NCBI GenBank assembly: GCA_028023455.1
Contig: JAQFVV010012498.1
Span: forward strand, 62,001 to 126,000
DNA from: Epiperipatus broadwayi
Lineage: Eukaryota > Onychophora > Udeonychophora > Euonychophora > Peripatidae
Length of the DNA stretch: 64,000 bases
Direction of reading: 5' to 3'
Part shown: one piece after another, positions 10,277 to 22,519 of the stretch
How positions within the stretch are numbered: position 1 is the first letter of the stretch
Layout: each line of letters opens with the position of its first letter
Program-made: the position numbers and the translations under genes
The notes under the pieces: generated by a model
Told to the model about the DNA's origin: nothing
Database searches by the model: none
What the model saw: the letters and a program-made list of their open reading frames with translations, nothing else

Positions 10277-13200
10277 ATATATATAAATACAATCTACTTT
10301 ATTTATTTTTTATTATAATTATTTGTTAATTATATTTCTTCTAAAAAGTAAAATACTGTTTTCCTTTTCTTATTAGCAACAGTTAATCAAAAAATGATTG
10401 TAGTAAAGTAATAGCAATGAGTTGACATTTTAGTATATAATTAAAATTTAGAAAAAGAAAATATGTTGCTGTTTGGTCAAAAGCAATTCTTGGAAATATC
10501 AGAAAATCAATAACATTGCAAAACACCCTATCAAAGTGTAAAAGAGCTAGTTGCTTAAATTCAATCTTTAAATTAAATCATTTTAAAGTTGTTGTTTTTT
10601 TTCTAACAATGAAGAAAAGATTTATAGTTAGCCAAAGCTCAGAATCAATCATAAAACATGAATAGAGTCAGAAATTGTTGAAAAACATTGCCAATAAGAA
10701 TCAGCATCATAAATCAAATGTCCAATATTTCTGGTAAATGCAACTCAAATAATTAGCCTAAACAACTGCTTAATGGATTACTGCATAATATAGCTTCTCT
10801 GAATTACAACTATTTTCAAGTTATATCAGTACAAATATCTATACTATTATTTTTTAAAATCAAAAAGCAACCTGAAAAAAAAAAAAAAAATTGTTGAGTT
10901 GGTACCAGGCTAAGTAATGAATGAGAAATTGATATTTGAAGGCATAGAAGTTCCCAACATATATAAATCAATTTTTATAGTAAAAACAGCCATATAGAAA
11001 TTTACTTGTTTCTTTTGTTATTATTGTGTTCATTTAGTTTACGATAAACAAAGGAATTTATTTTTCAAAAATTTCTTTATTAATATCGATTTTATAATAA
11101 TTGGGATAGATGCATTCCAATTACATTATAAATTCATAAATAATAAATCAAGTCATTTTTTTATGTTTAGATTAAAATGAAAATATCACGCTTTGTTGAC
11201 ATTATATTACCAGACAGAGACGAAGGCCTCATGTATTGAATGGAATGAGTGCTTCTGTAGAAAAATTCACTAAAAAATTCAAAAGCTTTAACTAAAATTT
11301 AATTTTAAAAATTCACTAAAATATGTACATATTCAATCTCACAAAATCGATCCAACATGTTGAACATACAATAGTGTAGTAAGAACAATAAGTACATTAG
11401 TGTATATAAACTATTTTGCTAAACATAAAAAAAGAAGAATGAACAATTCAAATTCTTTTTTTTTTGTATGGAATTTCTGTTAACTTTCAATTTTTTTTTT
11501 TTACCAACAGTTGAACTGTTTTTATATAAGGCAAATAATGAGTTTGACCACTGCATTATTCTCTGATTATAAGAATTCAAGCAATGCTAAAATGTAATTA
11601 ATAGTTAAAACTTAAGAATGTTAAAAGTATTTAGAAAATAAAAATATCTTGATAATGAATTCTCTCTACTTAACTGGTCACAGTCTGATTTACAGATAAG
11701 AGAGCTAATCTGGATGGATGGAATATGTATATATTAGCTATTATGTAAAAATTGTTGCGGCAAGTAAAATAAAAACATTATATTAAAAAAAAAGATTGTG
11801 CAGTGTGCTTCCATTCCTAAAAAAGTCATCATTGTTACCAGAATATATTTATAATCACAACAGCATTTCAATAATCCTAATAAAAAGAATAAGTAATAAT
11901 TTTATTCTGGCAATTGGTCAAAACCAACTTTTTAAAGAAAAGATAGGCGTGCAGTGATGGTTTTTCATCATAGATATATTGAGTCAGCATTAATCAATTT
12001 GTCACTCTATATAATTATATATTAAGCCAGAAATTGTATATAAAGAACATCGTTCCTATCTTACTACTGTTCCACACATTAGAACATCATTTATGACAAT
12101 TAAGATTTGATCGTCATCATTCCAATAGCAGAAAGTACCATTATATATATAAATTAAATCTGAGAAAACAACTAGTTAGTGATAGTTTCTACCTACAGAT
12201 AAATAAAGAATCAAAATGTTTCATTATATACCTATGTACTATAGACCAAAAATAAAAATAAATTACAAAGATAATTAATTATAATTGTAATAACATTAAA
12301 ACTTCTTTTACTAAACAAATTGCTCCAATTAGATTCTTAATATTCAATTAAGAGCTCTTTCATCATGTTTTCAAACCTTTTTGACAAATTTTAACTAATA
12401 TTCCAGAATTTCTAAATTTCAATGCTACTGTAGTGCTGATCATTTTATATTTGGAAATCATAATGAATTATAATATTATTTTTTCCTATAATTTCTCTTT
12501 TCAAAAATTATAACTAGTATCCCATTTCATAGTCGAAAAAAACAAACAAATTATAGTTAAAGGCAGATTTAGCTATCATGTTAATTTAATCTAGTGCTTA
12601 AATTTGCCCTGGTTCCCCAATATCCTCAAAAGAAAAATTGGATGAAAAAGATTTAATTTTATATAGCGCATTCAACAGTACAAATGTATATTTTGTCATT
12701 TGTATTAAAAAATTTGGATCAAGTCTGAGGTATTTTTAACCAATTTTAAAATCCTTGGAGTAAATGGTTACAACAAAATTACTAATCTTAGAAATATATG
12801 ATAGTAACATTTGCTTTCTGTTGTCTTCAGCAACTGTTACTAATTGATATATTCCTCTTTTAAAGTTCTTATTGCTGTATCCAATATCAAAAAGTTTCTC
12901 ACATATATTTCTATCATACTCTATTTATATAACTTATGGTTTTTATACAAAAAGAATCTAAAACCAACATTTTTTTTGATCCATATACTTTTTGAAAATT
13001 GTTTCTAATTTTAAAGACTATTTTTTCTCGACTACATGATAAATTTTAATTCCAAACATGTAAGCTTGTTATTTTATTTAAATTTGGCCAAACTATTTCA
13101 AACTTATTTTAAAATTTAATTAGTTTAATATCAATTTTTGATATATTTTTCCAAATAAAATTTTTTAAAAACTTTCCAGTACACTAACTTTAAAATACCT
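10277..13200. other. Intron, no recognised element
   Basis: About 2.9 kb of AT-rich sequence with poly-A and poly-T runs. No protein similarity, tRNA-like box pair, terminal repeats or splice-flanked open frame was recognised. Confidence 0.4.
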
Positions 13201-13204
13201 ACTA

Positions 13205-13345
13205 AATAACAATTTAATTGTTTAAATTCAACTAATCTAATAGTTTTATTCTGTTATTTCTTGTATAATGCTCATCAGAAAACAGAAAACTATGGTTCAA
13301 ATGGCTTAACAAAACTATTAGATTAATTGAATTTAAAAAGTAATT
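13205..13345. repeat. Small inverted repeat
   Basis: TTTAAATTCAACTAATCTAA near 13221 is matched by its near reverse complement TTAGATTAATTGAATTTAAA near 13318, giving arms of about 30 bp around a 70-base centre containing GGTTCAAATGG, a B-box-like string. It may be a short MITE. No target duplication was identified. Confidence 0.4.
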
Positions 13346-13599
13346 TATTTATTATATATATTCATTTAATATATTAATGATATAATTACAAGGACTGCAT
13401 ATGGAGACACATTTTCTTTTATAACTGATGCTACATTATATGTAATTACTTGATATGTTAATCAACATGATAAAATTCTTACATACATTACATTATTTTT
13501 TTTAAAAAAGAGTTAAAATATAAATGTTCGCAAATAAGTTATTAAATAAAAGTTAGAATTAAAAATTGAAAACTAAAAGCTTGCAAAAACTTATATATA

Positions 13600-16355
13600 T
13601 ATAAATCGCACAGATGGAAAATTATTAAAAGAAAATTTGGTTGTCGTTGATGAGCAACCATATCCCACTGGATGGCGCAGTTATCACGCTAAAACTATAA
13701 AATATGATCATTCACGGGCCGTTAATTATAATCATTTTGATATGTTTTTTGTGATGCGAAAATAAAAACAAAAGAAAATAATCTTTTTTAAATATTATTT
13801 AATTTTAAATATTATTTTTTATTAACGTATACAAATTAAATGATAATAATAAATGTAAAATAAAATAAACAAATTACAATTTGATTCGTCTTTTGTAGTT
13901 TTCTTTTTATTAGAAAAATAAATTTTCTATCGGAGATTTTTTTACTGGGGTTATGGCTTTTTTTTTTGTTGTTTACCGCTATTTTTTATTTCAAAAAGAA
14001 TGACAACTACAAGTAAAAGTTGTTACGGTTAGGTTTAGGATTAGTTTTAGGATTAGTTTAGGTTAGTTTTAGGGTTAGGTTTACGGTTAAAATAAAAAAT
14101 ATCAAAATCGTATTTTTGTAAATATTTTTTTTTACTAACATCTATAAAATAAATGATAACAATAAACGTAAACTATATTCAACAAAGTATAACAGTAGTC
14201 GGAGAAAAGAAAGAAACAAAAACTTTTTTAAACAACGACAAATATATATATATAAAATGTTTATAATATATGCTTTTTATGACATTTAAAAATACAGTGT
14301 ACAATTGTACTTTTCTCTGGATATTTTTGTGTTAACGCTCTTTTTTATTTCAAAAATATACACACAGTACAATGTTAAAATGTCTCGTGGAAATGTTACG
14401 AACAGTACGTTACTTGACGCGTTACCTAATTCCAATACACTTTATACATATATCTCGTCAACATTTACTACTTAAAACTTCAATACACTACGGTGTAAAA
14501 AGTCTGTTAATTATTACTGTACAAAATCTGAACATTTCAATACTTTAAAATAAAAAAAAATCCAATGAAAATAACATTTCCATCCAATTCAAAAAAACAC
14601 ACCCTCTCCCCAAGCTGTAAACTTTTTATAAACTGTGCGAATTGGGAAAATGTATTTGCTGCATAAACATGCTGTACTGCGAAGTGACATAGCGGCCTGC
14701 AATATGTAGTACAACAAAAAGGTTGTATTATAGAAAATGCGGGTTCGAACGTGTCGGCCACGGAAACGGCATTTTTATGTGTTTTAGCGCGAAAACAGTG
14801 CCATCCAGTGGGATATGTTGGTTCATCGACGACAACCGAAAATTTCATTAAAAAAAAAAAAAGTATTTTAAAACTCAATTTTAAGCAAAAACTTAAAAGA
14901 TTTAAAGATAAAGAATGTACAATAATTAAATTACTGTCTATGGTGTTAAAACTCAAAATGGAAATGATTGTTGGTTTTAATTAATCCAAAGTAAATGAGC
15001 TCTTGGAGCAAATTTATAATTAAAGGTCAGATAAGAGATATAAAAAAATTTAAAAAAGATTGCGTTATCGCTTGTGGAAAGTCAACTAACACTCGGACCC
15101 TAATGAAAAAGACCGGAACAGGAAATCATGTTCAGTGAATCCGAAGGATTAGTATAAAAAGAAAAATATTTAAATTAAGTAGGAGGGAGAAAAGACGCAT
15201 TTTTCACCCTCTCGCTGTTTTCAAATGAAGAGACTGTTGAAATATGAATGGCACTATTGCAGATCCTGAATCATATGGGTACTGCAATAAAATAGTTCCA
15301 GGATCGAACCAGCTAAGGCTACCTCCAGATTGATAACTACGGCATGAACAGAAAGTATAAATAATAAAAGACTTCGTGGGAATTGGCACAAGGAACCGGA
15401 GTTCTTCTAATGTAACGTATAAACTATAAATTATGAACTCTAATCATTATAAACTTTTACTAAACGAACATTAAATCATTTCTTAACAATTAAGGCCTAA
15501 TCAAGTTTAAATCATGAGCTCTTATCTGACCAACATGGAAGGTTAAATTAATTATTAATATTTTTAATGTAATTGTAAAACAGTCATTTCTATTAATTTA
15601 TTAATAAATATAATTATTAGTTAAATTAAATGAGGTTATGTACTATGTGTATATGTATGCACGCATCTCCACACTCGGCGTCTATCGGTAAATATGACAC
15701 CTTATGTTGAGTGTCTTCATGTATTTGCCTAAGCCTCCCCTATAAGTTTATTATTTGTGAATGTGACACCTCATAATGAGTGTCTTAAGGAACTCAAAAA
15801 GAGTATAACATTTTTTTATACATTCCAATTAATAATAATTGAACTAGAATAATTTATGGTGGATGATTGTGCTGCATATATGTATACATATACATGCTCA
15901 TTTAGTTTTTAAAATATTAAAGTTATAATTGTTAGTTAAATTAAATGATGTTATGTATTATGTATATGTGTGTACCTCCACACTCAGCGTCTATAGGTAA
16001 ATATGACACCTTATGTTGAGTGTCTTGATGTATTTGCCTAAGCCTCTCCTATAAATTCATTATTTGTGAATGTGACACCTTATGATGAGTGTCTTAAGGA
16101 ACTCAAGAAGAGTATAACATTTTTTATACATTCCAATTAATAATAATTGAACTAGAATAATTCATGGTGGATGGTTGAGCTGCATATATGTATACATGTG
16201 CATGCTCATTTGGCTTTTAAAATATTAAAGCTTAAAATTTAAAACTGGACGTAAATGGCTGCATGGATTCGTAGGTTTTATGTGCACAATCTATGTATCG
16301 TATTTACGTCTATTAAAAGATTAAAATGTATAAACAAGAATCGCCATCTGTGCGA
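13600..16355. mobile_element. Unclassified complex repeat module
   Basis: Inverted TCGCACAGATGG (about 13606) and CCATCTGTGCGA (about 16347) may bound the module. Inside, a segment containing CCCACTGGATGGCGC at about 13630-13705 recurs in inverted form at about 14780-14850; in one frame both copies encode VVVDE followed by YPTGW, but this may be chance. Between them are two diverged direct copies of about 370 bp and a degenerate GGTTAGG-like tract (14025-14092). A short plus-strand frame at 14380 has less AT-biased codons. The 139-codon frame at 14537-14956 overlaps the inverted segment. None is a family I recognise. Confidence 0.35.
15608..16235. repeat. Two tandem 309-bp units
   Basis: TATTTGCCTAAGCCTC at 15722 recurs at 16031, giving a period of 309 bp with high identity. 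Each unit contains two versions of GACACCT-N9-12-GAGTGTC, an imperfect palindrome, spaced about 79 bp apart. Units end with CATATATGTATACAT. Looks like a satellite unit or part of a larger repeat. No coding. Confidence 0.65.
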
Positions 16356-16559
16356 ACTAAACCTAAATTTAAATATGATAAATATACAAACTAAACTAAA
16401 GTAATAATGTTTATTTCTCCAATTCAATTTTATAAATGTGTGATAATAAATGTTTTTGCGTAATATTACTGGCAGTAGTTTATTAATTTTATTTATTTTT
16501 TTATCTTTTCATTCTTAAATATATATATTATAAATCTGTTACTCCTAGAGCTAGTGACA

Positions 16560-16700
16560 CGGGCTAACAGTCAAATATAAAATAAAATTGGATCTTAACA
16601 GTAAGTATCTGCCTACAGTACAAATTTTCCAGGTTCAAATGGCCTGGTGGTGCCCTGTATGGCAGATACAGTAAGACTGATCATCCCCGACCATTATATA
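16560..16700 (+). repeat. tRNA-like short repeat with a flanking stem
   Basis: A B-box-like AGGTTCAAATGG near 16630 sits inside a stem formed by GTATCTGCC and GGCAGATAC. Composition is less AT-biased than the surroundings. Probably a SINE relic. Confidence 0.4.
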
Positions 16701-17765
16701 TAACAAAAAAATTATTTTATACTGTAAATAGATAAATATATTTTCTAAGATCTATCTTAACTCAAATTAATTATGAAACTATTCACTTTCCTAGCAGCTA
16801 TTAGATACCATAAAATTCTAATGACTTAGTGAGTGAAAAAAAATAGAGTGGATTTCTGTTTTTGGTGAGAGAAACTAAAAATAAATTAAAAATATTTACA
16901 AATGTGGAAAGAAAATAATAAACAAGGAATTAAAAAAGTATCACTATTTGTAAAGTTAACAGATACATTTATTTTTATATATATGTTTAAGATTATACAA
17001 AAAAAACATAATTATAATGGCTGGGAAAGTTGAATAGATAATCAGACATATAGAAACTGTCTATATAAAATATTATAGAATATAGAAGAAAAAAAAATGA
17101 ATAAAATATGAATAGATGCATAATACCACTAGAGAAAACTTATTTTTTGATGAATGAACAGAAGATTTGAAAATCAAGGAAAGGAGGCAAAAATGGGATA
17201 ATAATTTGAACTGCAGATGTGATTATGTTTAAGATAGAAGTGAAGTATTGATTATGGATAATCATAAAGGTGAAAAGAAGAAAATAGATTTTTTTAGTCT
17301 CATGTTTAAATTTTTATGACTATTAAGAATAAAAAATAGAATAATAGAACTAATGAAATAGCTTTTACTAAAATGTGATAGGAGAAAAAAAAAAAGTCTT
17401 AAAACTGAAAGAATAATTTGGTAATTGCAGTGGTAAACAGATAGTTTTTTTGTGATATAAAAAGGTTTCAGAAATGAGAATTTTTTAACTCTACTAAAAG
17501 ATATGTCCTATGCAGAAACATCTGACTTTATTTAAGTGAAAGCTATTTTATATCAGATCATATTAAATAAAATTCTATCAGTTAGACAGTCCAAATCAAA
17601 TTTTTGATTCTGAAAATCTGCTTTTTTTTTATATTTACTTCTGCAATCATCTTTCTAAGGCATGACCATATTTTGTTCACTGCCATATTTATTTGTACAA
17701 ACTTGAATTTTCTATTTAGGGCTAAAAACAATTTCTTTTCCACATAACTTATTAACTTGAACTAC
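16701..17765. other. Intron, no recognised element
   Basis: A/G-rich then T-rich non-coding sequence. Nothing recognised. Confidence 0.4.
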
Positions 17766-18048
17766 ATTATAGTAAATTCCACGTCCTACATGAATATATA
17801 GACAGATGAAGAAAAATGATGCTCCATTTCTATGAAAAAATCGGATTAATGATCCATTATTCACATCTCGAGAGATGTGAATAATGGATCTAAATGCTAG
17901 GTCTATGTTATCTGAATAATGTATTGCTAATATAATTCCAGTAATAATTTGGAAGAGTAATGAGATTCCAAGTAATGATCCAAAATTTCATAAATATGAA
18001 ATATTAGATGGGGTTGGTAAATCAATTAATCTATTATTTATAATTATA
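17766..18048 (-). pseudogene. Nuclear copy of mitochondrial cytochrome b (NUMT)
   Basis: On the minus strand about 92 codons read without frameshift as the N-terminal third of cytochrome b. Visible landmarks are LIDLPTPSN, the W-N-F-G-S-L-L-G segment, HIS-RDV and [12 protein letters not shown] must be Trp and AGA Ser (AGA gives the expected Ser in NNS-LIDLP and in FHS-NGAS), so the source used an invertebrate mitochondrial code and the copy cannot be translated in the nucleus. The family's near-invariant Trp after N-[YN]-G is TCA (Ser) here, at 17850-17852. Similarity stops abruptly after GIYYN. Cytochrome b normally sits in respiratory complex III; this copy is a relic. Confidence 0.9.
17851..17890. 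repeat. Perfect palindrome inside the cytochrome b copy
   Basis: Arms of 19 bp (17851-17869 and 17872-17890) with a 2-base centre. The outermost base pair coincides with the unusual Trp-to-Ser codon. Confidence 0.85.
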
Positions 18049-19550
18049 TAAATTAGATTATCTATTAAATTTTTTATAATTAAATTTAGATTGAAACACT
18101 TGGATCTATTCTTTATTTATTTCTTTTCCTAAATGTGTAATTTTGCTAAACAATGATTTGTCTTTTATTTGACTTCCTAATATCAGTACTAAATTTTTGT
18201 TTAAGTTTTAAAGAAATATTTTCACAGTCACTGATTTATTAATTCTCTTCTATTTCTAAAAGTAATCATTCCACTTAGTATGATCCTTCATTTCATACTC
18301 TATATCTTTATTATTCAATTTTAAAGAAATATTCTCTTGAGTTGCTTATAAAATTTTTACCAAAACAATTTTTTTTTGTAATATTATTCAATTCTTTAAA
18401 CTTCATGTTAATATATTTTTATTCTCTGAATAGTAAGATCATTCCCCATTCACTACACTTTCAGTATACATATATATAATTTAATGTTTTCATGGTTTCA
18501 AAAGTTAATCTTGATAATGGCAGATACTATTTCATCAAAACGTTGGGAAGTAATCAAAAATAACACACAGTTTAACCCAAAATTTACTTTAGATATATAT
18601 AAAATGATTGTGAGAGATAATAATCACATTGAAAAGAGTAGTGGCTATATTGAGAAAAATTTGAAAATGATAGCAAATCGCTTATCTTATTTATTTTTCT
18701 ATGATGCTAGATTTAAAATATCCTCCCTTTACTGACAAACTAATATACTTAATAATTGTTATTTCTGATAAAAATAATCATATAAAAGATGAAAATTTAA
18801 ATATTTATATCAATAATATTTAGATGGATCCACATTTCCAAATCTAAATGAAAAACTTATGAAAACAAATTTCTTTTATTTATACAATAAATAAGCATTA
18901 TAATTTTATTCTCGAAATAATTTTGTATATACAGTATTATCAAATATAAGGTTTTATTAATATTTTCAAATAAAGGTTTAATTTTATTATTCTTAAATAT
19001 TGATATTTTACAAGGTATTTCTTTACATAAATTTTTATATTTTATTATACACATAAGATTGCAATTCTTTTATGTAACTCAAAATTATTTTAATTATGTT
19101 TTAAAATATCCTTTAACATTATTAATCTTAGATCTTATATACATTTATATGTGTGTATCTAAATAAATATACTGAGCTGATATTTTAAGTCAGCTCATAT
19201 ATATATAAGCTCACATATTTATAATTTCGTCATAGATATTTTCCGAAGTTAAATAGTTTGTAAAATAAAAATTAACAAATGATTTTAATTTAATGGGAAG
19301 GGTAAAAATCTTAAACTTTTATTTTTGCTATAAATTTGAGCAAATTTTTTTAAAAAAAAAGAAAAAATATAATTTATTGTCAAAAATGTTAAAAGTGTTT
19401 AATTAAAAGGGAGAAAACTCAGAGATAAAAGGGTGGGGGAAAGAAAACAAAATTAGATTGTTGGTAGTAATTAGACTCTATTGTTGAAACTTTCACAAAT
19501 TAAAAGTATTTGGTTAATAATTGCTATTACGCTAATTAAAAAGAAAAAAA
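18049..19550. other. Intron, no recognised element
   Basis: AT-rich. An 83-codon plus-strand frame at 18484-18735 begins with MFSWFQKL, then reads WEVIKNNTQF, but has no recognised motif, no splice context and no upstream signals; I do not call it a gene. Short AT inverted repeats (GAGCTGA / TCAGCTC near 19174-19197) are present. Confidence 0.35.
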
Positions 19551-20173
19551 AAAGATAAGAGAAGGAGAGATAAAATCGCTTTTAGAGTAAGTCAGTTGAC
19601 TTGAGAGACCAGCAAGGACAATAAAGAAAAAAAAAAGAGAGAAGCTGTGCTCCGAATCAGAAATTATTATAGAAACTTATTTTGCGGACTCTTTTCAAAT
19701 GCATAGCGGCTAAAGCTACCAAAACCTTCCCCTTTGGGGAATTGGCCGCCACTCCATCTAAATGAAGCTACCGAAAGAGTCAAGGAATGGAAAGAAATGT
19801 ATATTGCTAGCCGGACAACCAAAGGAACATCCATGGACACACCAGAATTGTCATATACAAGGACAAAGGCACGACAAATGGAATGTGAATCTATGAAAGT
19901 CAGGCCACTTCGCTCTGATCGATCAGGGTAATTATAAACTTTTCAATTAATGGGAACTTTAGTTAAAGCGTAATAGAACTTTATTTTTGATTTATTTTTC
20001 GTTTATTATATTTGTTACGAATGTTTCAACAATAGAGGTGGGGAAATAGATTTATTTAATATCGTAAACTATTTATGTTAATTCTCGTTAAATATTTTTA
20101 TGAAATATTGGTATGACTGTATGTTAAATTATTTAATATCTGTTCGATCTAAAGGGTAACAACAGGGTGGGGA

Positions 20174-20180
20174 TATAAAA
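20174..20180 (+). promoter_or_regulatory. TATA box of the LTR
   Basis: TATAAAA within GGGGATATAAAAGTGCGC, the only TATA box here with a GC-rich start-site-like neighbourhood (AACCTTAGGGCGTTACTT about 30 bases downstream). Confidence 0.5.
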
Positions 20181-20559
20181 GTGCGCTGCCAAGCAACAGA
20201 GAACCTTAGGGCGTTACTTGCTTGTTAGTAGAAAATAAGGGAAGTGTTGAAAGTATAAGAAAACGAAAGACACTTATATGTTCATTTTAAGTTTTTGCAA
20301 GTTATTTATTTACCAAATAAAGTGGGGTTTAAAAATAAACTTCAGGAAAGATTATATACTATAAGTCGCCTTTATATACACGCCTGCTAGAATCCGCAGT
20401 GTTAGTGTCGGCGCGAGTAAATCCATGGTAGATATTTGGGAAGAATACTTAGAAAGTTAAAAGTTTGAAAAATCAGAAATTGTAAGTCAGTTCTCTCTGG
20501 ATCGGGCAGAAATATAATGTTATTAATAATAATAATAATAAAGGAAAGTTTGTTTGTAT

Positions 20560-20851
20560 CCAACGTATATTTGAATTCTTTAATTATTTATAATAATTAG
20601 TTAGTGTCCTTAAGTGAAAACCCCTGTCAGATTATAAACAAAATTTGTAATCGGTGAATCGCCGTTCGAAAATAAATAAGACCAGGTTTACGTAAAGCTT
20701 CGTGGCCAACGTATATTTGAATTCTTTAATTATTTATAATAATTAGTTAGTGTCCTTAAGTGAAAACCCCTGTCAGATTATAAACAAAATTTGTAATCGG
20801 TGAATCGCCGTTCGAAAATAAATAAGACCAGGTTTACGTAAAGCTTCGTGG
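20560..20851. repeat. Identical 146-bp tandem duplication
   Basis: Units 20560-20705 and 20706-20851 appear identical base for base, both running from CCAACGTATATTTG to AAGCTTCGTGG. Identity implies a recent duplication, unless it is an assembly artefact. Confidence 0.9.
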
Positions 20852-20877
20852 CCAGGTTCCAAGAGAGAAATCCTTGG

Positions 20878-20895
20878 TGGCGCCCTCGACGGCGA
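20878..20895 (+). promoter_or_regulatory. Primer binding site candidate
   Basis: TGGCGCCCTCGACGG follows the LTR. TGGCGCCC is the usual start of a tRNA-Lys-type primer site in Ty3/gypsy and retroviral elements. Only the first eight bases fit that tRNA well. Confidence 0.5.
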
Positions 20896-21392
20896 TTCTA
20901 ATAATTAAGATTCAGTTATTAGGGGAAGGAAAAGAATTGTAGTGTCACAATACATTTATCCAATTATCAAAAAATGTGGATTTTACAATAGTTTTGGTGT
21001 TTAACCATATTGTTGTGCAAGTTGCTTTTCTGATATCAATACTCAATGATCTACTTTCTACAAAAATTTAATATCACTCAGATGCAAATATAAAGATTCT
21101 CAAAAGTATGTCAAACAATACTTAATAACAAATAGACATTTAAAAAAATTATTTCCAATGTTAAACAGATGACAACTATAATTCTTGACTGATAGCTAGA
21201 ACAAAAGTTATTATATTGTATTGATGTTTCAAAATTACATTAATAAAACTATATTGAAAGTTTAAAATTGTAATTATAAATTTATTAAACGCACATTGAT
21301 TGTTAGAAAACACAATAACTATACACTTATTGCAAAAAAAGTATTTTAGATATTTTGTTCTATTATAAATTACTAAAAGATCCAACTCTCAC

Positions 21393-21529
21393 CCATTCTT
21401 TCAAACAAATCAGCTTCAGTTCTTGTATTTTTTTCTTTAAAGTTTCTTCCAGTGATTCTTTCCGAGTTTTTAAGGCATTTAACATTTCTTGTTGAGCAAT
21501 TTTTGACAGTTCTGACTGTTCAGATGATC
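21393..21529 (-). CDS. Exon of the CUPID-domain gene, first half of the domain
   Basis: Minus-strand internal exon with acceptor TTATCTTAG and donor GTGAGA. It encodes SSEQSELSKIAQQ, then a basic/acidic helix (LKTRKESLEETLKKKIQELK) and ends LICLKEW. The family consensus has a coiled-coil-like helix followed by L-C-L-R-E-A-E-L-T-G; joining at phase 0 to the exon at 66-209 gives CLKEWEMTGEMPPE, which continues that consensus across the junction. It enters in phase 1: its leading GA plus the final G of the 61432-61588 exon makes a Gly codon. The helix is where cytohesins are bound in FRMD4A and INAVA. The following intron is about 21.2 kb. Confidence 0.75.
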
Positions 21530-22111
21530 CTAAGATAAACAAATACATAGTAATTTTAATAAAATTTTTTGCAAATAAAATATTATAAATTAAAAATATA
21601 TATTAAACTTTTACTATCCTAAAATACTACCAATAAACTTTTTTAACTGAATATCCTTTATTATTTAATAAAAAATAGAATGCAACCATATATTATCCAC
21701 TACATTATGAATACATATTTTTTTTTTGTAATTACTGTGAAGTCAATTCACAGCAAGGATATAAAAAAACTAAAAAGGTGTTCCATATTTTGAAATTTAT
21801 GTACTATTGTCTATAAGTATTATAAAGAACATCTAAAAAATATAATTATTTATGAAGGAAAAAAAGGGGGTAAATTATACCAGCTTATATCACAATTATT
21901 ACAATGTTATCTAAGTTGGTTTCTACTTAACTATAGTTTTTTTTATTGTATATGCTTGAATGAGTTAGTCTAAGCCATTATCATTCATACACCTGCTGCC
22001 TAATAATTTTTTTTGGTTGCGTAAGTTGAAATCATTTAGGTATTAAAGGATACTTATATTGCAGTTTTAGATTACAAGAAAAAGTCTGTTGCATAATTAT
22101 AAAATACAATA

Positions 22112-22447
22112 CAGGTGGCCCTTGACTTTTGTACCTAATTGGTTCCTGAAATGTAGGCAAAAACTGAGATGTACAAAAGTAGAATAATGTAAAAAAAAAA
22201 AAAAAAATCAATATGTTTTTAAAATATTTATTTTTTAATGAAGTGTATTAACATATACATAAATAACATGTTATTGATTAGTATTTGGTGTTTCCTTTAT
22301 AAATTTATCAAGAGACAGTTGAATTCTATTATTCTTTTTCTTTATTTGATAAAAAGTTCTATAACAAGCGATGTCTTTTTCTATTGCCCTTCATATGAAA
22401 TAGCGAATTGTACAAAAGTAAAATGTATGAAAGTTGAGGACTGCCTG
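22112..22447. mobile_element. pogo/Tigger-type MITE
   Basis: 336 bp bounded by CAGGTGGCCCTTGACTTTTG and, reading inward from the right, CAGGCAGTCCTCAACTTTCA; about 14 of the first 20 match. TA precedes the left end, CA follows the right (a decayed TA). The inner sequence GTACCTAATTGGTTCCTG resembles sub-terminal Tigger sequence. No coding capacity. Confidence 0.7.
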
Positions 22448-22519
22448 CATATAAATTTTAGTACAATCACACAATTAAGACATTAAATGTTGATATAATA
22501 TAATGCTAATAGCTCTAAA

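Larger units (their letters stand above)
20009..20890 (+). mobile_element. LTR fragment (gypsy-like) with promoter and primer site
   Basis: A probable 5' LTR: a TATA box (20174-20180) followed by a GC-richer start region, AATAAA signals at about 20316 and 20817, and a primer binding site just after it (20878). The left boundary at TGTTACGAATG (about 20009) is a guess. No gag or pol follows, so only LTR plus leader survives, or this is a truncated insertion. The preceding 19560-19960 stretch is also GC-richer and has a 65-codon frame I do not recognise; it may belong to the same or a related element. Confidence 0.5.

Noticed and set aside
14025-14092. GGTTAGG-like tract as a telomere
   Set aside because: Only a few degenerate units flanked by ordinary repeats; not a telomere array.
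14537-14956. 139-codon minus-strand frame
   Set aside because: Longest minus-strand frame outside the retroelements after the shadow at 30451, but it spans an inverted repeat segment and a plus-strand frame overlaps it. No family is recognised, so it is described as part of the repeat module.
15204-15389. 61-codon minus-strand frame
   Set aside because: Lies in a GC-richer repeat stretch, with no recognised motif.
18484-18735. 83-codon frame
   Set aside because: No recognised motif, no splice or promoter context, AT-biased codons like the surroundings.
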